In this document: positions 32,181 to 38,710 of the stretch, piece by piece
How positions within the stretch are numbered: position 1 is the stretch's first letter
Layout: the number at the start of each line of letters is the position of its first letter
NCBI RefSeq assembly: GCF_007097265.1
Contig: NZ_VJZP01000036.1
Coordinates: 1-38,710 of the forward strand
Reading direction: 5' to 3'
DNA: 38,710 bases
Source of the DNA: Flavobacterium gawalongense
GTDB lineage: Bacteria; Bacteroidota; Bacteroidia; Flavobacteriales; Flavobacteriaceae
Notes under the pieces: model-generated
The model's input: the letters and a program-made list of their open reading frames with translations, nothing else
What the model was told of the DNA's origin: nothing
Databases searched by the model: none
Made by a program: the position numbers and the translations under genes

Positions 32181-33047
32181 ATGAAAAAAGAAGAACCTGA
32201 AAATCAAAAACAACATAAGGTTTCTCAAGTTTACTTGAAGCAATTTGGCTATAAAAAAAATGATGAATTTTGGCTTTCTATACTTGAAATAGGTAAAACA
32301 GAAACCGAAAATATTAGAGTAAATGATTTTACAATCGAAACTAATATATTTGATTTACCATTTGAAGATTTTGAAATAAGAAGAGGTTTTGAGAATATGA
32401 GTAATCAAATAGAAAATCATTATAATATACTCATTTCAAATCTTCATAATCAAAAACAACTAAACTCCAAAGACACAAAATTTCTTTATTTTTTTGTTGC
32501 AAATATATTGTGCAGAACAAATCCATTTAGAAATTTCATAAATGGACTTTTAGCAGATAATCAAACTCGTGAAAAATTTATTTCAGAAATTAGCCATTTT
32601 TCAAACGATAAAAAAGATATAGAATTTGTTATAAATCATTTCGAAATTGAAAATCAATTAAATATTATATTAGAAACAATTATGCATTATCTTGCTAATA
32701 TATTTAAACATTTCAATAAAGTATTCATAAAAGATTTTAACAATATAGGTTGGTTAACAACTGATAGTCCCGTTCATTTGGACACTCAAGGAAAATACGG
32801 AGTGTTAATTCCAATCGAATCTGAAATTTATTTACCACTTTCAAAAGATTTTTGCTTGTTTATGTACCATCCAAGTTCTGAAATACAAACAAATCAATTA
32901 AGAAGTCTAAAAAAAGATAAAATAAATGAGATTGATTTTGATACTTTTGAGAAAATAACAAAAAAAATAACTTTTGATTATGATAAATATTTAGTTTTTA
33001 ATACTGAAATCAAACCTACAAAAATAGAAATTAACCAACAAATGTGA
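32181..33047 (+). CDS. DUF4238 protein
   Basis: 288 aa, rich in Lys, Asn and Ile. The N-terminal block KQHKVSQVYLKQFGYKKNDE is the DUF4238 opening pattern (QHxVxxxYLKxF). Further features are a helical middle (KFLYFFVANILCRTNPFRNF) and WLTTDSPVHLDTQG with PLSKDFCLFMYHP, which match the conserved central-to-C-terminal region (SDxPV, P-L/I-S). Function unknown; relatives are scattered and often found among accessory genes. Codon use is strongly AT-biased. It has its own promoter and lies between repeats and a secreted protease gene. Confidence 0.8.
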   Translation: MKKEEPENQKQHKVSQVYLKQFGYKKNDEFWLSILEIGKTETENIRVNDFTIETNIFDLPFEDFEIRRGFENMSNQIENHYNILISNLHNQKQLNSKDTKFLYFFVANILCRTNPFRNFINGLLADNQTREKFISEISHFSNDKKDIEFVINHFEIENQLNIILETIMHYLANIFKHFNKVFIKDFNNIGWLTTDSPVHLDTQGKYGVLIPIESEIYLPLSKDFCLFMYHPSSEIQTNQLRSLKKDKINEIDFDTFEKITKKITFDYDKYLVFNTEIKPTKIEINQQM

Positions 33048-33137
33048 ATAATCTGAAAAAGTTTGAAAATTTGATTACAAAGATGCGTGAATATCTATTA
33101 TAATGGTGCTAATAAAAATTAATTTAAACTTAATTTA

Positions 33138-34157
33138 ATGAAATCAAAAATTATACTTCTATTTCTATTGGCAATAAACTTTTGCAATGCTCAAAATCCA
33201 CTAACTGACTCAAATTATTATTTGGCATATAATGAATTAGAAATCATGAGTCATGCTAAAAAAGCATTTGATTTAGATAATAGAATTTGTAACTTTTTGA
33301 GTAGTTCGGAAACTTTTGATAAAAAAATGGCTGTGGTTGATGCTTTTAATTCACCAGATGAAATGGAAGCAGGAGATTTATTCTTTATTTATTTAAAAAA
33401 TAAACATCATATAAATAAAATAGAAGAAATAAAAAACATTGAAGATAAACTAATACTGAGTTATCTATATTTCACATCCAATATTGATTTATCAAAACAA
33501 ATATTAAAAGCAAATGAGAAATTATATTCTGAAAGATTAAGTTTTGGCATTTTAAAATTTCTCATAAATTCAAAAGAGCAAGTTGGTACTGATGAATGTA
33601 AAGTTTGGAAAGAGTTCCAAAATGTCGATAATAAAAATTTCAAAATCAAAGATATGCGCTTAAATGCTTTAACTTTTATTGCAAAATCAGTAGATAATCT
33701 AAAAAACAAATGTAGTAATGAACAATTAGTAATTACAAAGACAAAAAGACATTTTAACAATGAAAATAGTGGAAATAGATTTCAATTAAAACACGAAAAT
33801 GGTGTTTGTAAAATTAATCTTAACATAAATAATTCTGTCAATCTAGATTTCATTTTAGATAGTGGAGCATCAGTTGTTTTAATTCCCGAAGACGTATTCA
33901 GCGTTTTAGTTAGAAATGGCACAATTTCAAAAAATGACATACTTGGATATAAAACTTTTACAATCGCGGATGGCAGTTCATCAAAAAAACCAATTTTTAA
34001 AATTAAAAGTTTAACGATTGGAAAGATAACTGTAACTGATATTGAAGCCACAATTGGCGAGTTAAATAGCGATTTATTGTTAGGACAATCATTCATTCAA
34101 AAATTTAAATCAATAAAAATTGACAATAAGAGTAATGAACTCATAATAGAAAATTAG
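33138..34157 (+). CDS. Secreted retropepsin-like aspartyl protease
   Basis: 339 aa. The signal peptide is MKSKIILLFLLAINFCNA. An alpha-helical N-terminal region (about 19-210) of unknown type is followed by a single retropepsin-like domain (about 215-339): LDFILDSGASVVLIPEDVF with the catalytic D-S-G-A, ADGSSSKKPIFKIKSLTIG, and the family-typical DLLLGQSFIQKFKSIKIDNK. With one DSG motif it would work as a homodimer, like TIGR02281-type clan AA proteases. Substrate unknown. It is 90 bp after the DUF4238 gene on the same strand and equally AT-rich, so the two may have come together. Confidence 0.85.
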   Translation: MKSKIILLFLLAINFCNAQNPLTDSNYYLAYNELEIMSHAKKAFDLDNRICNFLSSSETFDKKMAVVDAFNSPDEMEAGDLFFIYLKNKHHINKIEEIKNIEDKLILSYLYFTSNIDLSKQILKANEKLYSERLSFGILKFLINSKEQVGTDECKVWKEFQNVDNKNFKIKDMRLNALTFIAKSVDNLKNKCSNEQLVITKTKRHFNNENSGNRFQLKHENGVCKINLNINNSVNLDFILDSGASVVLIPEDVFSVLVRNGTISKNDILGYKTFTIADGSSSKKPIFKIKSLTIGKITVTDIEATIGELNSDLLLGQSFIQKFKSIKIDNKSNELIIEN

Positions 34158-34167
34158 AATAATCCCA

Positions 34168-34315
34168 GATCGCGCGAACATGTCTTTCAGTACGATAGCG
34201 GAGTTTTGCAAACTGTAGCCAGATTGCGCAAATATCTCTTTTTAGTTCGATAGGATTTGCAACCCCGATCGCGCGGATATCCACAATCGTTAGCGCGGTT
34301 TTGCAAACCGTGCCC
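34168..34315. repeat. Degenerate tandem array of three GATCGCGCG units
   Basis: Units start at 34168, 34222 and 34267 with GATCGCGCG, GATTGCGCA and GATCGCGCG. Each ends with a GTTTTGCAAAC- or GATTTGCAAC-type word; lengths are about 54, 45 and 49 bp. It follows directly after the protease stop codon. The GC-rich words stand out from the AT-rich neighbours. Confidence 0.6.
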
Positions 34316-34343
34316 ACAAACGAGAGCAGGTAAAACAATTCAG

Positions 34344-34379
34344 AAAAGCTATAGCCATAAAACGGTATAGCTTTTTTTT
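34344..34379 (+). terminator. Terminator downstream of the protease gene
   Basis: The stem AAAAGCTATA (34344-34353) pairs with TATAGCTTTT (34366-34375), followed by TTTT. It ends the accessory cluster before the YdeI gene. The remaining 34380-34559 has no other feature. Confidence 0.8.
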
Positions 34380-34559
34380 GTGCCTAAAGATTGATTGAGA
34401 AGTAATTTTATTAGATTAGTTTCGGGTACTAATTGGAGTAGGCACAGAATGCAATTCTGCGCTATCCGTAACGAGAAGTATTTTTATATCCAGGCGATTT
34501 GGTTTTTTTAATACTTTTATCAAACCAAAAACATCCCTTTATTTTTAAAAACAAATAAA

Positions 34560-35210
34560 ATGAATCCCAAAGTTGATGACTTTATAAGCAATACCAAAAA
34601 ATGGCAGCCCGAAATAGAGCAATTGCGACTATTGCTACTCGATTGCGGTCTTACAGAAGAATTCAAGTGGCGAAATCCTTGTTACTGTTTTCAAAGAAAT
34701 AACGTTGTTCTTATAGGTAGTTTCAAAGAGTACTGTGCGCTTAGTTTTTTCAAAGGGACTTTGTTACAAGACAGCAATGGTTTTCTAAGTAAACCTGGAG
34801 AAAACAGTCAGGCAGTACGCTTCTTTAGGTTTACAAATTTGCAAGAAATTCAAGAACTGAAACCCATTATAAAAAACTATATTTATGAAGCCATTGAGGT
34901 AGAAAAAGCGGGCTTGAAAGTAATTTTTAAAAGCAATACAGAACTTGAATTGGTGGAAGAATTACAAATTGCTTTAGACAAAAATCTTTCTTTAAAAATA
35001 GCTTTTAAAGCCTTAACACCGGGACGACAACGAGCCTACAATCTGTATTTTTCGGCTCCCAAACAATCCAAAACTCGCGAAACGAGAATAGAAAATTACA
35101 TTCCGCGAATTCTTGACGGAAAAGGATTCAACGATTGCATTTGTGGGATGTCTAAAAAAATGCCTAACTGCGACGGTTCACACAAATACATTGGAGAAGA
35201 AAATAAATGA
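34560..35210 (+). CDS. YdeI/DUF1801-type protein fused to a CDGSH iron-sulfur motif
   Basis: 216 aa. The DUF1801/YdeI part (about 1-180) shows EFKWRNPCYCFQRNNVVLIG, YCALSFFKGTLLQD and the YdeI ending LTPGRQRAYNLYFSAPKQSK followed by TRETRIENYIPRIL. The tail C193-I-C195-GM-S198-KKM-P202-N-C204-DGS-H208 fits the CDGSH motif CxCxxSxxxPxCDGSH exactly, the site of a 2Fe-2S cluster held by three Cys and one His. YdeI-like proteins are of unclear function. I infer a redox-active or cluster-carrying role for the tail. Single gene. Confidence 0.85.
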   Translation: MNPKVDDFISNTKKWQPEIEQLRLLLLDCGLTEEFKWRNPCYCFQRNNVVLIGSFKEYCALSFFKGTLLQDSNGFLSKPGENSQAVRFFRFTNLQEIQELKPIIKNYIYEAIEVEKAGLKVIFKSNTELELVEELQIALDKNLSLKIAFKALTPGRQRAYNLYFSAPKQSKTRETRIENYIPRILDGKGFNDCICGMSKKMPNCDGSHKYIGEENK

Positions 35211-35261
35211 CAATCTACAGCATCTTTTGCTTTGGTTATTATGAAAATGAAACGGAATCAA

Positions 35262-35360
35262 TAGCCCTGATGGAAGCGGCATCCTCGCAGCGCAGCGCAG
35301 AGATACAGCGGACAGCAGGACCGTACGTCTATAAAAAACCATTCGTTCTGCTCCTAAAAA
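35262..35360 (+). repeat. Variable-hairpin repeat, copy C
   Basis: TAGCCCTGATGGAAGCGGCA, a GC-rich middle (CGCAGCGCAGCGCAG), GATACAGCGGACAGCAGGA, a spacer and TCTGCTCCTAAAAAATAG. Both ends match copy A. An 81-codon ORF that reads through it is an artefact. It separates the YdeI gene from topB. Confidence 0.7.
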
Positions 35361-35453
35361 ATAGCAAACCCTACCCGTTCATAACTCCTAAAGATTTCTT
35401 TTTAATACCAACTTCTAAATTCCTACTTTGCAGCTTCAAATTAGTACGATAAA

Positions 35454-37760
35454 ATGAGGGTCTGTATTGCCGAAAAACCAAGTGTAGCACGTGAAATCGC
35501 ATCCGTTTTAGGAGCCAATACCAAACACGATGGGTATTACGAAGGCAATGGCTATGTCGTAACTTACACCTTTGGGCATTTATGTACTTTAAAAGAACCT
35601 AACGATTACAAATCCTATTGGAAAAGTTGGGATTTGAATAACCTACCCATGCTTCCCGAAAAATTTGAAACCAAAGTGGTGGAAAATTCGGGGATTCAAA
35701 AGCAATTTAAAATTATAAAAAGTTTATTTGACAAAGCCGAGTTGGTCATCAACTGCGGGGATGCGGGACAAGAAGGAGAACTCATTCAGCGCTGGGTCAT
35801 GAATGAAGCCCAGTACAAAGGCGAGGTAAAACGCTTATGGATTTCATCCTTAACTACCGAAGCCATCAAAGAGGGTTTTGAAAACTTAAAACCATCCGCC
35901 AACTACGATAATTTATACTACGCAGGCTTTTCCAGAGCCATTGGCGACTGGTTACTCGGTATGAATGCCACCCGTTTGTATACCGTAAAACATGGCGGGT
36001 ACAAACAAGTATTGTCCATTGGACGGGTGCAAACCCCTACACTGGCCATGGTGGTTGACAGATTTGCAGCAATTGAGAATTTTAAACCGCAAACCTATTG
36101 GGAGTTGCAAACCTTATACAGAGAGACGCTTTTTAGCTATGAGGAAGGACGCTTTTTGAAAAAGGAAGATGGCGAAATTTTGGCCAATAAAGTCAAGGAA
36201 AGTGATTTTGAAATTGTTTCTGTCGAAAAAAAGAATGGCAATGAATTTGCGCCTAAACTGTTTGACTTAACGGGATTACAGGTGTATTGCAATACAAAGT
36301 TTGGTTTTTCGGCTGATGAAACGCTTAAAATTGTTCAGACTTTGTACGAACAAAAAGTAGTCACGTATCCGAGAGTCGATACCACGTTTTTACCAAATGA
36401 CATCTATCCAAAAGTACCCGGTATCCTGCAAAAATTAACCAATTATGCCGCGCTGACGGAGCCACTTTTAGAAAAAAAGATTAAAAAATCGGCTAAAGTT
36501 TTCAACGATAAAAAAGTAACCGATCACCATGCGATTATTCCAACGGGCATACAAACCAATTTGCAATACAATCAGCAACAAGTGTATGATATTATTACAA
36601 AGCGTTTTATTGCCGTGTTTTATGACGATTGTTTGGTAGCCAATACCACCGTAATTGGGAAAGCTGCCGATGTAGCCTTCAAAACCACCGGAAAAGAAAT
36701 CCTAAAAAAAGGCTTTCGAATAGTTTTTGATACTTCGTCTCCGCTCAGTACAAACGCCAAAGAAAAAGAAGCCGATATATTACCGAGTTTTGTTCAAGGC
36801 GAAAAAGGACCACATGAACCCTCGTTTTTAGAAAAAGAAACAAAACCACCCAATCAGTTTACGGAAGCCACCTTATTGCGGGCTATGGAAACTGCGGGCA
36901 AACAGGTAGACGATGAAGATTTACGCGAATTGATGAAAGAAAATGGTATTGGGCGTCCGTCAACACGAGCCAATATTATTGAAACTCTTTTTAGACGCCA
37001 ATACATCGTTCGAAACAAAAAACAGGTATTGCCAACGCCAACGGGGATTCAATTGATTGACACCATTCAAAATGATTTGGTAAAGTCGGCTGAACTTACG
37101 GGTTCCTGGGAAAAACAGTTGAAAGATATTGAAAAAGGAACCTTTACCGCCGCTGCATTTATCAACAATATGAAACGCATGGTAGAAGCTTTGGTGTATG
37201 AAGTACGAAGTGAAACCAGACGCGCCAATATTTCGCATGCGGGAAATATTCAGAAGCAAGAAGCTATTGTTGAGAAAAAGAAAGCAGCAGGAATTTTGGC
37301 GGAAGCCTGTCCAAAATGCAAAAAAGCGACACTCATCAAAGGAAAATCGGCTTATGGTTGTGGCGATTATAAAGCAGGTTGTACTTTTCTATTGCCCTAT
37401 ACTTTTGCGGAGAAAAAAATATCAGAGAACCAATACTTGCGATTACTTCAAAAAGGGTCTACGGTAAATTTAAAAGACTTCAAAACTGATTCCGGCGCTG
37501 TGGAAGGTTTGCTTCGCTTTGATGAAAATTTCAAACTCAAATTAGAACCTAAGAAAATAGGGGTGAAAGCAACATCGGATGCATTAGCCTGTCCCAAATG
37601 TAAAAAAGGAACAGTCATGAAAGGGAAAACCGCTTATGGTTGCGGTGATTATAAATCGGGCTGTGATTTTAAAGTACCTTTTGAGGTAGTTAGGGCGAAA
37701 CTAAAAGATCAAAAACCTACCAAAGAACTGGTTTATACTATTTTGAAAGAAAGTATTTAA
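35454..37760 (+). CDS. topB: DNA topoisomerase III (type IA)
   Basis: 768 aa. It breaks and passes single DNA strands to decatenate and remove recombination intermediates. The Toprim domain has Glu7 in CIAEKPSVAREIA and the metal site CGDAGQEGELIQRW (100-113), where the second acidic residue of the usual DxDxE is Gly. Catalytic Tyr305 lies in VVTYPRVDTTFLPND. ENGIGRPSTRANIIETL is conserved, and two C-terminal repeats (CPKCKKATLIKG...GCGDYKAGC and CPKCKKGTVMKG...GCGDYKSGC) may bind DNA or zinc. The second repeat is about 95 residues after the first. Start at 35454. Confidence 0.94.
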   Translation: MRVCIAEKPSVAREIASVLGANTKHDGYYEGNGYVVTYTFGHLCTLKEPNDYKSYWKSWDLNNLPMLPEKFETKVVENSGIQKQFKIIKSLFDKAELVINCGDAGQEGELIQRWVMNEAQYKGEVKRLWISSLTTEAIKEGFENLKPSANYDNLYYAGFSRAIGDWLLGMNATRLYTVKHGGYKQVLSIGRVQTPTLAMVVDRFAAIENFKPQTYWELQTLYRETLFSYEEGRFLKKEDGEILANKVKESDFEIVSVEKKNGNEFAPKLFDLTGLQVYCNTKFGFSADETLKIVQTLYEQKVVTYPRVDTTFLPNDIYPKVPGILQKLTNYAALTEPLLEKKIKKSAKVFNDKKVTDHHAIIPTGIQTNLQYNQQQVYDIITKRFIAVFYDDCLVANTTVIGKAADVAFKTTGKEILKKGFRIVFDTSSPLSTNAKEKEADILPSFVQGEKGPHEPSFLEKETKPPNQFTEATLLRAMETAGKQVDDEDLRELMKENGIGRPSTRANIIETLFRRQYIVRNKKQVLPTPTGIQLIDTIQNDLVKSAELTGSWEKQLKDIEKGTFTAAAFINNMKRMVEALVYEVRSETRRANISHAGNIQKQEAIVEKKKAAGILAEACPKCKKATLIKGKSAYGCGDYKAGCTFLLPYTFAEKKISENQYLRLLQKGSTVNLKDFKTDSGAVEGLLRFDENFKLKLEPKKIGVKATSDALACPKCKKGTVMKGKTAYGCGDYKSGCDFKVPFEVVRAKLKDQKPTKELVYTILKESI

Positions 37761-37771
37761 TTTCGACAACT

Positions 37772-37969
37772 CAATGTCATTAAGTTAAGAGAAATCCAGA
37801 GGATTTCAATGTTTATAGAAACCAAAGTACCACACACCACCAACCCCAGCGGGGTTGTATCATATTGAAAAACATACGACCCCGCTGGGGTCGTGTAGAA
37901 ATCGAATATTATTTCTATAAACATTTGACCTCTCCGAGGTCAATATAATCCCTAACCTTAATGACATTG
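37772..37969. repeat. Nested composite inverted repeat (cruciform-like)
   Basis: From outside in: CAATGTCATTAAG (37772-37784) pairs with 37957-37969; AATGTTTATAGAAA (37808-37821) pairs with 37912-37925. Four separate hairpins branch out: GAAATCC AGA GGATTTC (37791-37807), CAACCCC AGC GGGGTTG (37841-37857), ACGACCCC GCT GGGGTCGT (37876-37894) and TTGACCTC TCC GAGGTCAA (37925-37943). It occupies the topB to DUF6265 gap. Confidence 0.75.
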
Positions 37970-38098
37970 ACCGTTAGCTCCTATCGGGAGTGGTAAAAAA
38001 TTTTAAAAGCGTTTACCCTGAATTCCAAAACTAAAAAAGCACACTGTTTTATTTTTTTATAATTTAGCATTTCAAAATAACACCAAATATTTAAACAA

Positions 38099-38578
38099 AT
38101 GTTTCAAAAAATAACTCTTATACTGCTTTTGTTAGCAATTGTTTCCTGTAAAAACTCCGAATCAAATGAAAAAGATAAAATCAAAGCGGCAAGTTGGCTA
38201 CTGGGAAACTGGGAAAACAATTCGGTTGATGGAAATCTGGAAGAAACTTGGAAGAAAATAAATGACAGTACTTTTCAGGCCCAATCTTATTTCATTAAAG
38301 AAAAAGACACCTTGCATTTTGAAACCATAACCTTGCAACAAAAAGGGGAAGAATTGACTTATAATGCAGCCGTTAAAGGACAAAACGATGACAAACCGGT
38401 TTCTTTTAAGTTGACAACTGCAACCGAAAAAGAATTGGTTTTTGAAAATTCAAAACATGATTATCCTCAAAAAATCAGTTATACCCAAATTACCGCAGAT
38501 AGTTTGGTTGCTAAAATTTCGGGAATCCAACAAGGAAAACCAAGTTCAGAGAACTATTCGATGAAAAAAATCAAATAA
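38099..38578 (+). CDS. DUF6265-type lipoprotein
   Basis: 159 aa. The lipoprotein signal MFQKITLILLLLAIVSC ends at Cys17. The mature domain (about 28-159) is a beta-rich fold with ASWLLGNWENNSVDGNLEET, WKKINDSTFQAQSYF, LVFENSKHDYPQKISYTQI and DSLVAKISGIQQGKP. The WLLGNW opening and FENxxHDYPxxIxY block are typical of DUF6265. Function unknown; envelope location by the lipobox. It is a single gene about 340 bp after topB. Confidence 0.82.
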   Translation: MFQKITLILLLLAIVSCKNSESNEKDKIKAASWLLGNWENNSVDGNLEETWKKINDSTFQAQSYFIKEKDTLHFETITLQQKGEELTYNAAVKGQNDDKPVSFKLTTATEKELVFENSKHDYPQKISYTQITADSLVAKISGIQQGKPSSENYSMKKIK

Positions 38579-38611
38579 AAATTTCACATTTCACATTCAA
38601 CCAAAACCTTG

Positions 38612-38638
38612 CTCCAAAAAAACCTTGCTTTTTTGGAG
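38612..38638 (+). terminator. Possible terminator after the DUF6265 gene
   Basis: A 10-bp stem, CTCCAAAAAA (38612-38621) with TTTTTTGGAG (38629-38638). The Ts are inside the stem and no T-tract follows, so termination is uncertain. Confidence 0.35.
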
Positions 38639-38668
38639 GGTACTGAAAAACCTCGTTTATTTTGATTA

Positions 38669-38697
38669 GCGTTCTTTTTTAGACAATAAAAAAACGC
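38669..38697 (-). terminator. Hairpin at the right edge, probable terminator of a gene beyond the window
   Basis: GCGTTCTTTTTTA pairs with TAAAAAAACGC with one bulge. On the minus strand the T-rich side comes early, on the plus strand an A-rich side; direction cannot be fixed because the next gene is outside. Confidence 0.35.
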
Positions 38698-38710
38698 TTG
38701 TAACAGGATT

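Noticed and set aside
34168..34315. CRISPR array after the protease gene
   Set aside because: Units are of unequal length and degenerate, without regular spacers.
35207..35452. 81-aa ORF between the YdeI gene and topB
   Set aside because: Most of it is the variable-hairpin repeat copy C; the translation has no family features.

Overview
The window looks like a chromosomal piece of a Flavobacterium-type member of the Bacteroidota. The evidence is low GC (roughly one third by eye), promoters with the TAnnTTTG -7 box, no Shine-Dalgarno leaders, a type III plus type II glutamine synthetase pair, the DUF5723/TSP3/OmpA outer-membrane protein, an IcmF-type mutase, and many dispersed hairpin repeats of the kind common in flavobacterial intergenic DNA. 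I see no rRNA, tRNA or CRISPR array.

Layout. 1-850: two decaying genes, an eCIS-core (DUF4157) gene cut by one nonsense codon and a MepB remnant. 1.2-4.8 kb: a membrane-anchored LRR-like protein overlapping a CPBP membrane protease, a DUF6629 membrane protein and a GNAT acetyltransferase. 5.3-7.6 kb: purM with a small conserved partner, then a DUF4242 protein. 7.8-11.4 kb: divergent glutamine synthetases of types III and II. 11.5-14.5 kb: TerC-family transporter, a lipoprotein, a DUF1543 pseudogene and a small secreted protein. 14.8-18.3 kb: the fused adenosylcobalamin-dependent mutase icmF, which carries two in-frame insertions of an intergenic repeat. 18.6-25 kb: DUF4197 lipoprotein, purU, macro-domain protein, a MITE, VOC protein, catalase and an alpha/beta hydrolase. 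25.1-30.4 kb: an unlisted 49-aa ORF, a BtuF-like metal-receptor protein without signal peptide, pyrF, the OmpA-type protein and prfA. 30.8-34.2 kb: an AT-rich accessory stretch with an AbiF/Abi_2 HEPN protein preceded by a candidate small structured RNA, a DUF4238 protein and a secreted retropepsin-like protein, all interspersed with repeat arrays. 34.5-38.7 kb: a YdeI-CDGSH fusion, a topoisomerase III and a DUF6265 lipoprotein.

How it fits together. Most genes are housekeeping: nitrogen assimilation (two GS enzymes), purine, pyrimidine and one-carbon steps (purM, purU, pyrF), translation termination (prfA), and short-chain acyl-CoA rearrangement (icmF). The most interesting locus is abiF. 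A TTG-N20-TACATTTG promoter is followed by about 50 nt that fold into a terminator-like hairpin with nine Ts, then by a HEPN-motif (RNVIAH) protein. This is the arrangement expected for an AbiF toxin with an RNA antitoxin. Direct imperfect repeats flank the gene. The second theme is repeats: a variable-hairpin family with conserved ends, a CCCC-hairpin-GGGG family found both between genes and inside icmF, a nested cruciform at 37.8-38.0 kb, several perfect inverted repeats between convergent genes, and a 159-bp MITE with a TTA target duplication. All family assignments are from reading motifs; no database search was run.
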